Notes: a model not told the origin generated them from the sequence alone. DNA of 64,000 bases from Blastopirellula marina (GCF_002967765.1 NZ_PUHY01000014.1:397747-461746); one strand, 5' to 3'; shown: positions 9,311 through 18,696, counted from the first letter of the stretch. A program made the numbers and translations.

Positions 9311-10747
9311 CTAGTTCCCCTCGGCAGCCTTGGCGTTACGCTCGCTCAACTCGGCCAGCGTTTTCATGATGATGGGGCCCACTTCTGGGCTGCAACTATT
9401 AATCTCGCCATACTGCGATAAGCTGCGACCATAGGCGAACGGAGGTTCGCGGTCCCATTGCCGTTTTGGGATGATGTAGCCGATTTCATCATTGGCGAGT
9501 CCCATCAACATCCACGGTTGGTTGGCGAAAAGGTCTTTCACGACCGGTTCGATCGGTGCCTCGGGATAATCGACCTGCGGTAATGCGGGGTCGGGTATGT
9601 CACCGGTGACCAGTTCTGGATAGAGCTCGCCTGGGATGCCTAGGACGCGAAGCGACCCAAGAGTGACGACCGCGACTTCGGTCACAATTGCGCCTCGTTC
9701 GGGGCGGAACTTACGGGTGATCTGCTCGCCCCACGATTCGGCAGAACCGGTCCACTCGAAGCTGACACGGCGAATCACGTTCAACGAGCGCGCCATCCGG
9801 TAGAGCGGATTGTCGATTGGGATGGCAATCTCTTTTCGATCGACGGTGATCGGTGTGAGGCTGAGCGGTTGACTAGTCTTCAGGGCATCGATCACGGCCT
9901 GACCAACCGCGGTCCCATACACCTCAGCATACTCGAAATTGCCGGGGTGAAGTGGCTTGTTGCTTTGGTCCACGATCCCTTCCGGCGGCGGTGCCAACAG
10001 TCCGCCAATCGCTCCACTGACGTACACCGTCGGGCAGTCGTATTCTTGCTGTAGCCGCTGTTGGGTGTAAAAGGGAAAATCCGACGTGATCAGTGTATTC
10101 TTCGAGCCGAGTGCCTCGGGATGCGCTGTCCCTTGAACCAATTGGCCGACCGGCTTGTTGTTCGTCTTCGAGCGGAATTGGAGCACACGAATGGTCGAGT
10201 CGATCACGATCGGCAAACGGCTATCATGCACCAGTTCGGGGCGATCAATTGTCGCGAACTGGGCGGTGACGGGCTCGAGCGTTGTTGTCAATTGGCGGAC
10301 CAAGGTAATGACGGCCTGCTCGACACGTTCGTTGTAGGCATCATTTAAGCCTGACTTGATGAATGATTCGCCCCAGATCCCGATCGTGTCGGGACCTTCG
10401 TGGCTGTGCGTGCTGCAAACCATCACGTAGTCAACTTCCGGCAACTGCTCGCGGATCCGCTGAGTCGATGGGAACGACCAGCCAATCAGGTCGAGGCTGA
10501 CAATTGCCACCGATTGATCCCCGTCGGAAAGTAGGATGCCGCGGGCATGGATTGGGTCGTGCACGTCGGTGGCGGCCCGGCCGTGATAATAGCCAGCGAG
10601 CCAGACGGCTTTGTTATTGGATACGTCTGGCGTGATATCGACCTGTCCGATGGAAAACTGGAGTGGGGCGGCCAGCAATTCGGGGGAGGCAGCGCTCGAC
10701 ACGAAAGCCCAACAGGCCAAAGTGCCTATGACGGTAAGAAATCGCAC
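9311..10747 (-). CDS. Neutral ceramidase-like exported protein
   Basis: 478 residues from the GTG at 10747, which has AGGGGGAG at 10758-10765; an in-frame TTG at 10774 lies inside or before that site. A signal peptide is followed by FSIGQVDITPD and VWLAGYYHGRAATDVHDP, the hallmark start of the neutral/alkaline non-lysosomal ceramidase N-terminal family (PF04734), then VMVCSTHSHEGPDT with putative metal-binding histidines. Many bacterial members are not proven ceramidases; in planctomycetes they are common exported hydrolases of unknown substrate. The next gene upstream is divergent. Confidence 0.8.
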   Translation of the reverse strand: MRFLTVIGTLACWAFVSSAASPELLAAPLQFSIGQVDITPDVSNNKAVWLAGYYHGRAATDVHDPIHARGILLSDGDQSVAIVSLDLIGWSFPSTQRIREQLPEVDYVMVCSTHSHEGPDTIGIWGESFIKSGLNDAYNERVEQAVITLVRQLTTTLEPVTAQFATIDRPELVHDSRLPIVIDSTIRVLQFRSKTNNKPVGQLVQGTAHPEALGSKNTLITSDFPFYTQQRLQQEYDCPTVYVSGAIGGLLAPPPEGIVDQSNKPLHPGNFEYAEVYGTAVGQAVIDALKTSQPLSLTPITVDRKEIAIPIDNPLYRMARSLNVIRRVSFEWTGSAESWGEQITRKFRPERGAIVTEVAVVTLGSLRVLGIPGELYPELVTGDIPDPALPQVDYPEAPIEPVVKDLFANQPWMLMGLANDEIGYIIPKRQWDREPPFAYGRSLSQYGEINSCSPEVGPIIMKTLAELSERNAKAAEGN

Positions 10748-11019
10748 AGAAATCGTACTCCCCCTAAAAAGCAAGAGACTGCTTTGCGTGCCGTGCCCAA
10801 GCTCAATCTAATCGGTTCGCCATAACGGAGCAACTCAGGGAAGCCGTGGAAACAAAGTCGCTTATTTCGCGCACCAACCGGGGCCAATCTCCGTAACCTA
10901 GTCTAGCACTTGGCCGAGAAGTGGCCATTTGGCCTCTGTGGATTTGCCTGGAAGGCAATGGAGTACGAGAGGAAGACGATCGTAGACGAACTACCCACGA
11001 TTTGCTATTTTTGGCAGCT

Positions 11020-11640
11020 ATGGAAAGCACGGGATCCGAACTACCAACGAGCCCCTGGAAAACCGAAGAAGAGCTGATCGAAGCCCTTCGTCGGCAGGAA
11101 GATGACGCGTACGAGTACCTTGTACGCGCTTATAGCGGTCGTTTGCTAGTAGTTGCCAAGCGTTTTCTGGGGCAAGACCAGGACGCTCAGGATGCGGTTC
11201 AGGATGCTTTCCTCTCTGCTTTTAAAGCCGTCGGCGATTTCGAGGGAAACTCGAAGCTTTCCACTTGGTTGCACCGAATTGTCGTGAACGCGTGCTTGAT
11301 GAAGCTTCGCACGCGAAAACGGAAACGAGAACGAACGGTCGAGGAATTATTGCCTCACTTCGTTTCCGACGGGCATCGCGACCAAGTCGAACCCTCATGG
11401 GCAGTTACGTTCGATACGGCTGTTCAAAGTCGGGAAACCCGCGAAATAGTTCGCCAAAGAATTGAAGAATTGCCGGAAAGTTACCGAACCGTATTGCTGC
11501 TTCGTGACATCGAAGAGCTAAGTACCGAGGAAACTGCGGCACGACTGGATTTAAGTGTTTCGGCCGTCAAGACGCGGCTACATCGTGCCCGGCAGGCTTT
11601 AAAGACCCTGTTGGATCCGCATATGAACAGCGGGTACTAA
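11020..11640 (+). CDS. ECF-type RNA polymerase sigma factor (RpoE-like)
   Basis: 206 residues from ATG 11020; a longer in-frame start at 10921 is less likely because conserved sequence begins only after residue 34 of that form. Region 2 includes YLVRAYSGRLLVVAKRFLG and DAVQDAFLSAF; region 4 includes LPESYRTVLLLRDIEELS and SAVKTRLHRARQAL. The next gene starts 3 bases after the stop and encodes a small zinc-finger protein of anti-sigma type, so this is a sigma/anti-sigma pair. Confidence 0.92.
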   Translation: MESTGSELPTSPWKTEEELIEALRRQEDDAYEYLVRAYSGRLLVVAKRFLGQDQDAQDAVQDAFLSAFKAVGDFEGNSKLSTWLHRIVVNACLMKLRTRKRKRERTVEELLPHFVSDGHRDQVEPSWAVTFDTAVQSRETREIVRQRIEELPESYRTVLLLRDIEELSTEETAARLDLSVSAVKTRLHRARQALKTLLDPHMNSGY

Positions 11641-11643
11641 CAA

Positions 11644-11895
11644 ATGAAACTAACGTGCAAGGAACTTTACGAATTCATGGGGGATTACCTAGAAGGTAAC
11701 CTGCCTGATGACGTGATGTGCGTGATGAGAACGCATCTTTCGCGCTGCCCATGCTGCGAGCACTATCTGGAGAACTACCGAACGGCGATCAAGCTGGGCA
11801 AAACCTGCTGCAAACAGTTCGCCGAAGAACAAGTTCCTGAGTCAGTCCCCGAACCGCTGATTCAAGCGATTCTCGAAGCTCGGAAAAAGAAATAA
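11644..11895 (+). CDS. Small zinc-finger anti-sigma protein
   Basis: 83 residues. It has the HxxxCxxC zinc-binding signature of the zf-HC2/ZAS family (HLSRCPCC), preceded by CKELYEFMGDYLEGNLP, which is typical of such proteins. There is no membrane segment, so it is a soluble form of the domain. It is translationally close to the ECF sigma gene (3 bases) and is inferred to bind and restrain that sigma factor. Confidence 0.88.
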   Translation: MKLTCKELYEFMGDYLEGNLPDDVMCVMRTHLSRCPCCEHYLENYRTAIKLGKTCCKQFAEEQVPESVPEPLIQAILEARKKK

Positions 11896-11921
11896 CCCGG
11901 CCTGAGTTTTCAGACCGGGTT
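11894..11921 (+). terminator. Hairpin terminator after the sigma/anti-sigma pair
   Basis: The arms AACCCGG (11894-11900) and CCGGGTT (11915-11921), with inner CTGA/TCAG pairs and one mismatch, form a stable hairpin that begins inside the stop region of the anti-sigma gene. The following T tract is weak. The position between convergent genes fits a bidirectional terminator. Confidence 0.6.
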
Positions 11922-11977
11922 ATCTATTCGATCGAGCATTATCTCTTGCGATCGATCCTCTCTTGGGATCGACCCTT

Positions 11978-13066
11978 TTACGATCCCATGCGGCGAATCA
12001 CAGCCACAACAACCCACACGATCAAACCGATTGGGATGGGTGCACTGTAGTACCACGGCATGGCGACTTCTTTGGTCTTTTGGCCAAACTCGTTTTCTTC
12101 GTATTGGAAGAATGCATTGCAGTGAGGGCAGTGGTCACCAGCACCTAAATTGGCGGGAACTTCCTTGTTACAGTTAGTGCAATGGTAGACCATGACTTGT
12201 TCTTGTTGGTATCCACCAAAGTCGGGCGTGGACGAATTGTTCATGCCTTGAGGGAAACGAGGGCCGCTATTGTTGGCGACCTGCTGCTGTTGCTGACGCT
12301 CTTCCTGCTTACGACGGCGGGCGTCTTCTTCCTCTTTCTCACGTTGCTTTTGAGCGGCGTACTCTTGTTTTTCCGCTTCGCGACGACGAGCTTCTTCAAT
12401 CTTGGCGTTCTCAGCAGCAATTTCCGCAGCAGTCTTCGGAGGCGCGTAGGCAGGTGCCTGGTTGCCCATCACGTTCGGTTCATAGGTGTTGCCGTTCTGC
12501 GGCGTGATCGAAGGTGGGGTGTACGAGGGATTACCGCCCTGGCCACCGTTCATACCTTCGTTGCCAGCGGTTGGCGTGACCGGCTTTGCCGGAATCGAAC
12601 CTTCTTCGCCGATAGCGGTCAATTCGGTCCGCAAATAGGCTTGGTCTTCTTCGCTCAACTTGTAGAAGTCGACGCGATGTCCGATGTTGCCTTGCAATAA
12701 GACAACCTCACCGTCCACCATGCGGACGTATTTGGCTCGGATCTCGTTTCCGTCGGAGTCCGTCCACTGACGCCAGCCTTTCAGGTTGCTGCGTCGGCGG
12801 CGTGGGCTTTCAGTAGGCGAATCGGTATCGTTTGCCTTTTGAAGCTCGATGTATTGCTTGTCAGAATTGCTGAAGCGACTGATCGGAATGTCGTAAGTCT
12901 TGCCGTCCGCTTCGATTCGGACGGTATCATCATCGACGACTTCGACGAACGTGCCGGTCAGTGTCTTGCCGGACGTATCGGTCCACGTGCGAACTTCGGC
13001 GGCGGTCGCAGCAGATACGAAGGTACAGATAAATAAGCTAGCAATAAGGAACCGGCTGGCCACCAT
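11978..13066 (-). CDS. SHD1-domain protein with coiled coil, zinc ribbon and C-terminal anchor
   Basis: 362 residues with a signal peptide. Two SHD1 (Sla1 homology 1) domains are visible: about 25-75 (RTWTDTSGKTLTGTFVEV then YDIPISRFSNSDKQYI) and about 98-145 (RQWTDSDGNEIRAKYVRM then KLSEEDQAYL). A Gly/Asn/Pro-rich linker leads to a highly charged coiled coil rich in Glu, Arg and Gln (about 210-265). Near 295-320 there is a CxxC...CxxC zinc ribbon (HCTNCNKE, HCPHC), then a membrane helix at about 338-357. SHD1 is abundant in planctomycetes; its role there is unknown. The protein is probably membrane-anchored. Confidence 0.85.
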   Translation of the reverse strand: MVASRFLIASLFICTFVSAATAAEVRTWTDTSGKTLTGTFVEVVDDDTVRIEADGKTYDIPISRFSNSDKQYIELQKANDTDSPTESPRRRRSNLKGWRQWTDSDGNEIRAKYVRMVDGEVVLLQGNIGHRVDFYKLSEEDQAYLRTELTAIGEEGSIPAKPVTPTAGNEGMNGGQGGNPSYTPPSITPQNGNTYEPNVMGNQAPAYAPPKTAAEIAAENAKIEEARRREAEKQEYAAQKQREKEEEDARRRKQEERQQQQQVANNSGPRFPQGMNNSSTPDFGGYQQEQVMVYHCTNCNKEVPANLGAGDHCPHCNAFFQYEENEFGQKTKEVAMPWYYSAPIPIGLIVWVVVAVIRRMGS

Positions 13067-13443
13067 GATTTCCTCCCGTCGTGGGTTGGGCTAGGTTACC
13101 GTCGCTCAAAACTCTTGCGCGGTATGGTTTTTTCTATCGATTCGTATGAGACGCGCGGTTATTGGAGTGGTTCCCAAAATTTGGCAGTATTTTTTTTCGC
13201 GCTTACCCTGCGAAATCATGCCCAGAAGCCGCTCAAGCGTACTGGACATTTGACTACCCAATAGAGGTATTTGATGATACTTGTATTCATGTTCACTTGT
13301 CAAATCGAAATGGCTGCTTTCGGGTGGAAATTCGTAAGGATTTCCCAATCCGAATCGACGCCCCCTGGTTCGGTGAAACGTGCGGCGTAGGATGTCAGCA
13401 CCGAAGCATATTCTCTGCGTTTGCCATCCAGGAAGGAACACCC
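13067..13443. other. 377-base intergenic region between divergent genes
   Basis: Separates the SHD1 gene (minus) from the aldehyde dehydrogenase (plus). It is richer in A+T than its flanks and contains T tracts at 13129-13134 and 13190-13197. AAGGA at 13433-13437 sets the dehydrogenase start. A possible promoter is listed separately. The dehydrogenase frame stays open back to 13162, but that stretch does not resemble family sequence. Confidence 0.5.
13250..13278 (+). promoter_or_regulatory. Possible sigma-70 type promoter for the aldehyde dehydrogenase
   Basis: TTGACT (13250-13255), a 17-base spacer, then GATGAT (13273-13278). The -10 match is only fair and the leader would be about 160 bases long. 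Confidence 0.25.
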
Positions 13444-14880
13444 ATGTCGCTGAACGAGAACTACCCTGCTTACCTGGCGAATAAGGCAATCTCTCCTAAT
13501 TTCAACCTCTCGGTAGAAGATAAGTTTCGCCAAAAGTCAGCCACCAAGGTGCCGCTCGCGGACGTAGCGATGATGGAACAGGCCATTGCTGGAGCCGCGC
13601 AAGCTGCTCAGCCGATGGCTGAGCTCCCCTCGTACCGTCGGCAAGAGGTGCTTCAGTACTGCGTGAAGCGGTTTGAAGAGCGTTCGGACGAGTTCGCCGA
13701 AGCTTTGTGTATCGAAGCAGGAAAGCCGATTCGAGACAGCCGCGGCGAAGTGACCAGGCTGATCGATACTTTTCGTGTTGCGGCAGAAGAAGCGACTCGG
13801 ATGGTGGGCGAGGTCATGCCGCTGGACATCAGTTCGCGTGCGACCGGATATCGAGGGATGTGGAAACGGGTACCTATCGGACCCTGTTCGTTCATCACGC
13901 CGTTCAATTTCCCTCTGAATCTCGTCGCGCATAAGGTCGCTCCAGCGTTAGCAGTTGGCTGTCCGTTTGTCTTGAAGCCAGCCAGCAAGACGCCGGTGGG
14001 AGCACTCTTGATCGGCGAGATCTTGGCGGAAACCGATCTACCGGAAGGAGCATTCTCGATCTTGCCGGCCGATCGCGAGGCAGCCGACCTATTGGTGACA
14101 GACGATCGTCTGAAGAAGCTGAGCTTTACCGGTTCGCAAGACGTTGGTTGGAAACTGAAAGCCCGCGCTGGCGAAAAGAAGGTGACGCTCGAACTGGGGG
14201 GTAACGCCGCTTGTATCATCGACGAAGGAACGAACTTGGAAGATGCGGTCGAGCGGATCATCTTCGGAGCGTTCTACCAGTCGGGACAAAGCTGCGTGAG
14301 CGTGCAGCGGGTACTGATTCATAAGAATCTCTACGACAAGGCAGTCGCAATGCTCACGGAGAAGGTGGGCAAGCTAAAAGCGGGCGATCCGCAAGCCGAA
14401 GACACCTTCGTGGGCCCAATTATTTCTGAAAAGGATGCCGAACGCATCGACGAATGGATTGCTTCCGCAAAGTCAGCCGGCGCAAAGGTTCTGGTCGGTG
14501 GTGAGCGTGACGGGATCATGGTTTCGCCCACACTGTTGGCCGATGTACCGAAAGATCAGCCGGTCTGTGCGAAGGAGGTATTCGGTCCGGTCGCCGTCGT
14601 CAGCTCGTTCGATACGTTTGACGATGCCTTAGCGGAAGCGAATGACACCGACTTTGGTCTTCAGGTCGGTATCTTTACCCGCGACATTCAAAAGATCATG
14701 AAAGCCTGGGACACGATGGAAGTTGGCGGCGTGATCATCGGCGACGTGCCTTCCTGGCGAGTCGATCACATGCCGTACGGGGGTGTCAAAGAGAGTGGCA
14801 TCGGACGCGAAGGGGTGCGGTTCGCGATGCAAGAGATGTCGGAGATCCGCAACCTGGTGATTCGTAGCGTGCCCGACTAA
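13444..14880 (+). CDS. NAD(P)-dependent aldehyde dehydrogenase
   Basis: 478 residues, the normal length for the aldehyde dehydrogenase superfamily. The start at 13444 has AAGGA six bases upstream. Visible signatures are the cofactor-domain motif FITPFNFPLN, LKPASKTP, FTGSQDVG, the catalytic-glutamate motif LELGGNAA, and the nucleophile motif SGQSCVSVQRV with the catalytic cysteine, followed by EVFGPV. It resembles the non-phosphorylating glyceraldehyde-3-phosphate or lactaldehyde dehydrogenase side of the family, but the substrate cannot be told from sequence. It stands alone between two intergenic regions. Confidence 0.93.
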   Translation: MSLNENYPAYLANKAISPNFNLSVEDKFRQKSATKVPLADVAMMEQAIAGAAQAAQPMAELPSYRRQEVLQYCVKRFEERSDEFAEALCIEAGKPIRDSRGEVTRLIDTFRVAAEEATRMVGEVMPLDISSRATGYRGMWKRVPIGPCSFITPFNFPLNLVAHKVAPALAVGCPFVLKPASKTPVGALLIGEILAETDLPEGAFSILPADREAADLLVTDDRLKKLSFTGSQDVGWKLKARAGEKKVTLELGGNAACIIDEGTNLEDAVERIIFGAFYQSGQSCVSVQRVLIHKNLYDKAVAMLTEKVGKLKAGDPQAEDTFVGPIISEKDAERIDEWIASAKSAGAKVLVGGERDGIMVSPTLLADVPKDQPVCAKEVFGPVAVVSSFDTFDDALAEANDTDFGLQVGIFTRDIQKIMKAWDTMEVGGVIIGDVPSWRVDHMPYGGVKESGIGREGVRFAMQEMSEIRNLVIRSVPD

Positions 14881-15114
14881 CGTCTCCCTCTTCTGGCGGC
14901 CGCTGAGCTGGTGCCAGTCACTCGATTTTCTAGTCGCAATCTGCGAAAAAAGAGGGGACCTGTGCGCGTGGATCTATTACAATCGCACCAGCGCAGATGA
15001 ACTGCGTCCCTCCTACATATCACGAGCGATCTACGGAAAAATCGACGATGGCGCTCGTCGCCTCTCGATTTCAGATCGCCGCTGCCTCCCTCATTTTGAT
15101 GCAAGGAATATCGC

Positions 15115-16470
15115 ATGTCGAAGCCCAATGTAACGCGACGCGCGTTTCTGCGAACGACCGGAACGGTAACCGCTGCGGCGGCCGTTTTCGGACCTGGGCT
15201 GCACTTGGGTGCAGCGGAGAAGCCTAGCAGTGAGAAACTGAACATCGGCATCATCGGCGCCGGTAATCGCGGGGCAGCCAACACTGGCGGCGTGAGTGGC
15301 GAGAATATCTATGCATTGTGCGATACGAATCCCAAGGCATTACAGCAGGCCAAATCACGCTTTTCAGCGGCGAAGACCTTCAGCGACTGGCGAGACCTGC
15401 TTGAGGATAAGCAGATCGATGCCGTGGTAATCAGTACGGCTGATCATCATCATGCCGTCGCGGCAATTGCCGCGATGCGGGCAGGAAAGCATGTGTACTG
15501 CGAGAAGCCCCTGGCACATACCGTGGAAGAAGCCCGGTTGATGCAGGAAGTCTACGCGCAGAATAAGGGCAAGCTCGCTACCCAGATGGGAACGCAAATT
15601 CATGCAACCGAAAACTATCGACGTGTCGTCGAATTGATTGCTGCCGGCGCGATTGGCCCGGTCTCAGAAGCACACGTCTGGTGCAGCCGAACGATCAATC
15701 CGGTCGATGTGGCGAAGCTACCAGAGCAAGACGTACCCGCAGGATTTAATTGGGAAGCCTGGGTCGGACCTGCCGCGATGCGACCCTACAACACTGCCTA
15801 TTGGCAAGGTGGCAATCTCAATTGGAATCGGCGCTGGGAATTTGGCAACGGGGTGCTGGGGGACATGGGGAGCCACCTGATCGACCTTCCGTATTGGGCA
15901 CTCGATTTGAAGAGCCCGACTAGTGTCGTTTCTGAAGGACCTGACGCCGATGAAGTCGCTTGCCCTCCCTGGCAAATGGCGACCTGGGAACACGCCCCGC
16001 GCGAAGGAAATGCCAATTGGTCGAAGCCTACCAAGGTGATTTGGTACCACGGCCCCGAAGGCATGAAACGCCGCAGTGATTATCTGCAGCCATTGGTCGG
16101 AAACGATACCGAGATCAACAAGTGGGGCATTGGTGTAGCGTTCGTCGGTGATAACGGCGTGCTGGTTGCCGACTACGGCAAACTAGTCCTGAGCCCAGGC
16201 GACAAATTCAAAGACTATCCTGCCCCGGCCGACAAGATCGCACCGAGCCTTGGGCATTACGCGGAATGGATACACGCCGCCAAGACCGGCGGAGAATCAC
16301 TTTGCAATTTCAACTACTCTGGCAAGCTGATCGAGCATAACCTACTGGGCAACGTCGCGCATCGTGTTGGCAAGAAGCTTGAGTATGATGCAACGACCGG
16401 TCAGGTGACCAATTCTCCGGAAGCCGCACAGTACATGTCCAAAGAGTATCGTGACGGCTGGTCGGTTTAA
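15115..16470 (+). CDS. Tat-exported Gfo/Idh/MocA family oxidoreductase
   Basis: 451 residues. The N-terminus has a twin-arginine signal (TRRAFLRTTG followed by an Ala-rich stretch). The Rossmann motif IGIIGAGNRG begins near residue 43, and the family motif YCEKPLAH is intact, with Lys in the expected catalytic place. AAGGA lies eight bases before the ATG. A DUF1080 gene follows after 57 bases, a pairing frequent in planctomycetes, where both are thought to act on sugars or 3-keto-sugars in the periplasm. The substrate is unknown. Confidence 0.92.
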   Translation: MSKPNVTRRAFLRTTGTVTAAAAVFGPGLHLGAAEKPSSEKLNIGIIGAGNRGAANTGGVSGENIYALCDTNPKALQQAKSRFSAAKTFSDWRDLLEDKQIDAVVISTADHHHAVAAIAAMRAGKHVYCEKPLAHTVEEARLMQEVYAQNKGKLATQMGTQIHATENYRRVVELIAAGAIGPVSEAHVWCSRTINPVDVAKLPEQDVPAGFNWEAWVGPAAMRPYNTAYWQGGNLNWNRRWEFGNGVLGDMGSHLIDLPYWALDLKSPTSVVSEGPDADEVACPPWQMATWEHAPREGNANWSKPTKVIWYHGPEGMKRRSDYLQPLVGNDTEINKWGIGVAFVGDNGVLVADYGKLVLSPGDKFKDYPAPADKIAPSLGHYAEWIHAAKTGGESLCNFNYSGKLIEHNLLGNVAHRVGKKLEYDATTGQVTNSPEAAQYMSKEYRDGWSV

Positions 16471-16527
16471 CGGCTTGTCGAGCACCTTTTCCCATTATCA
16501 ACAATCGCACCATTGAGGATACCGTAG

Positions 16528-17244
16528 ATGAAAACTTGGTTTATGTTCGTCGCCGCATTGGCTTTGCTTCCGTCGTTTTGCCTGGGCGAAGAGCCTGTCA
16601 GCAAAGCATTTATCGACGGCGAAGGTCCAGGCTGGGTCGCACTCGGCAAAGACGACTTCGTCAAAGTGAATAGCAACGACGATACTTGGACGTTCAACGA
16701 CAACGGCCTGATCGAGTGTACCGGCAAACCGGTAAGTGTGACTCGCAGCGTCAAGCAGTACACTAACTTCGAGCTCGTATGCCAGTGGCGTCACTTAAAG
16801 AGTGCCGGAAACAGTGGGCTGTTCGTATGGACCATTCCCGAAAAGCTGGAAGAACTGACCAAGCCAGGTTTGCCAGGAGGTGGTATCGAAGTTCAGGTCC
16901 TCGATCTCGGCTACACTGAAGCTTACGAAGATGGTGGCAAGCGGAAGGCGGACTGGTTCACCTGCCATGGTGATGTTTTCCCGGTTGGCGTCAGCAAGAT
17001 GAAGCCGTTCCCACCTGTTTCGCCGAATGGGCAACGAAGCTTTCCCTCGAAGAATCTGAGCAAGGGCGTCGGCGAGTGGAATCACTACTACGTTCGGGCG
17101 ATCAACGGTGAGATCCGTTTGTGGGTCAACGGCGAAGAAGTTTCCGGTGGAAAAGATTGCCAACCAGCCACAGGCTTCTTGTGTTTGGAATCGGAAGGTT
17201 CGCCTGTTGAATTCCGTGGTCTGAAAATTCGTGAATTGCCGTAA
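16528..17244 (+). CDS. Exported DUF1080 (3-keto-disaccharide hydrolase-like) protein
   Basis: 238 residues with a signal peptide (about 1-20, ending FCLGEE). It has the LamG-like beta-sandwich pattern of DUF1080: GLIECTGKP, FELVCQWRH, GNSGLFVW, IEVQVLD, and a closing FRGLKIRELP. Some members of this family hydrolyse 3-keto-glycosides produced by Gfo/Idh-type oxidoreductases, which fits the gene just upstream. Activity here is an inference. Confidence 0.9.
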   Translation: MKTWFMFVAALALLPSFCLGEEPVSKAFIDGEGPGWVALGKDDFVKVNSNDDTWTFNDNGLIECTGKPVSVTRSVKQYTNFELVCQWRHLKSAGNSGLFVWTIPEKLEELTKPGLPGGGIEVQVLDLGYTEAYEDGGKRKADWFTCHGDVFPVGVSKMKPFPPVSPNGQRSFPSKNLSKGVGEWNHYYVRAINGEIRLWVNGEEVSGGKDCQPATGFLCLESEGSPVEFRGLKIRELP

Positions 17245-17270
17245 GCTTAGCAATTCGCATTCAAAATAAG

Positions 17271-17304
17271 AAAAGGCCGCTCGCTTTGTTGCGAGCGGCC
17301 TTTT
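17271..17304. terminator. Bidirectional terminator between convergent genes
   Basis: A perfect 14-base-pair hairpin (17271-17284 with 17291-17304, 6-base loop) whose arms begin with AAAA and end with TTTT, so it can stop transcription from either side: the DUF1080 gene and the HTH gene. Confidence 0.88.
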
Positions 17305-17332
17305 CTATTGGCTTGTTGTTGCCTGAGCGGAA

Positions 17333-18508
17333 CTAGACCGTCAAGCGACGCTGAATGGCTTTCGGATCGATCGGAATGATCTTGGTCGTTGCCGAGTAAT
17401 CCGCCACTAACACGCTACGAGCCTTCTTTTGTTTCTTCAGTTCGTACTGAATAACATAAGCACCGATCTGCGTTCCGTTACCGGTGAAGACCGGGGGCCA
17501 GAACTCTTCTGGACGACTAGAGAGAGTTTTGGCAAGCAAGCGGGTACCACGACCTGAGTAACCACCGAGCATCATCTCGAGGCGGCCTTGCGATTCGTGA
17601 TAGACGTAGATGAGGTAAGCTGGTTCGTAGGTTGTTTCGTCCCATTTGCAGCAGCCCCAGCTACCATCTTCCTTCTCGTAGTAGAAACCAGGTGTTTCTG
17701 GTGAGAAGTTCTTAGAAAGCTGGTCACCACCGCAGCACGAGCTGGGGAACTGAACGTTCTTTTCGCGGTGACGAAGGTAAATCGGAATCGCTCGCTGGCT
17801 AGGATCGTCGACTTCGTCTTGGCTGATGAACGGTTCGGTATTGAACGCGCTGGCCAGGCTGAGTTCGATCACGGGATTGCTACGAATACTACCAAGGCTG
17901 ATCAATGCCTTGTCGCCGTCGACCGCTTGGAAGTTGGTATAAACTTCATGACCACGGCGATGGACTTCCTCGTCTTCGGCCTGACCAGGAGCCCAAACCA
18001 ACGTCTGGAAAAGGTCTTCCGGTTGTGGAATCGGTGTGTCGCGTGAGATGTAGCCGTCGGCACCCATCGAAAGCATGTCGGGTGACAAGCTGCTTTGACG
18101 ATACTTGGCGGTACCGCCGAGGGTAGAAATGCCGGTAAGTAGTTGGCCTTGCAGGATCGTGTCGGAAGCGACAACCCAGGCACCTTCCGCCCAGTTTTCG
18201 TCCGCACGAATACCAAGGCACATTTCAACACGTTTGCGACGTGCCAACAGTTCCCAGAAGTTTTCTGGTTCCACGGCAAACAACGCACCAGGAAGTTGAT
18301 TTGCTTCCGCGTAGCCATGTTTGATCAGGAAGTCGCACACTTGAGCCAAGGCCGACAAGGGAATGTACTTGGCTTCGTTCTTCAACAAGGACGAAACTTG
18401 GTGGCGATCCAATCCAGTGAAGTCGCAGATCGCTTTAATGGTGCCAGGTCGTTTCTTAGGATCTGGCGAGTGATTCAGCAATTCTGCCAGGCGAAATGAG
18501 AATTTCAT
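17333..18508 (-). CDS. HTH-containing protein of unknown function
   Basis: 391 residues. The first 70 residues look like an XRE-type helix-turn-helix: TIKAICDFTGLDRHQVSSLL, then IPLSALAQVCDFLI. The remaining 320 residues match no family I recognise. They contain a segment resembling a ligand-sensing or transpeptidase-like beta region (SDTILQGQLLTGI), CCGGDQLS, and GGYSGRGTRLLAKTL. No membrane segment is seen. It could be a one-component regulator with a novel effector domain. It has its own terminator and a possible upstream promoter, so it is probably transcribed alone. Confidence 0.75.
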   Translation of the reverse strand: MKFSFRLAELLNHSPDPKKRPGTIKAICDFTGLDRHQVSSLLKNEAKYIPLSALAQVCDFLIKHGYAEANQLPGALFAVEPENFWELLARRKRVEMCLGIRADENWAEGAWVVASDTILQGQLLTGISTLGGTAKYRQSSLSPDMLSMGADGYISRDTPIPQPEDLFQTLVWAPGQAEDEEVHRRGHEVYTNFQAVDGDKALISLGSIRSNPVIELSLASAFNTEPFISQDEVDDPSQRAIPIYLRHREKNVQFPSSCCGGDQLSKNFSPETPGFYYEKEDGSWGCCKWDETTYEPAYLIYVYHESQGRLEMMLGGYSGRGTRLLAKTLSSRPEEFWPPVFTGNGTQIGAYVIQYELKKQKKARSVLVADYSATTKIIPIDPKAIQRRLTV

Positions 18509-18647
18509 CGTGATTCTCCGAGCGTAGGGTTGCTCTACCTAATCTTCATTGTAATAGAGGCTAATCTTCCCCAGGTTGGCACGGAAATCCTGGCCATCCT
18601 TTCGAGCCTGAGCCAAGCGGACTTTGGAGGTTAGCTGGCGTATGTCT

Positions 18648-18677
18648 TAATGATGACTATCTTACCTTTGTTGTCAA
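18648..18677 (-). promoter_or_regulatory. Possible promoter for the HTH gene
   Basis: On the minus strand a perfect TTGACA (18672-18677) is followed after 18 bases by TCATTA (18648-18653). It lies just downstream of the preceding operon's terminator and about 140 bases before the start codon. The -10 match is weak. Confidence 0.35.
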
Positions 18678-18696
18678 CGTGACTTTCGGCACCCTT

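Noticed and set aside
9284..9345. Hairpin near the end of the TadD-like and ceramidase-like genes as a terminator
   Set aside because: The arms lie partly within the coding end of the ceramidase gene, have a mismatch and no T run.
13162..13443. In-frame upstream extension of the aldehyde dehydrogenase
   Set aside because: The frame is open but the residues do not look like the family, the composition is odd, and a good ribosome site precedes the ATG at 13444.
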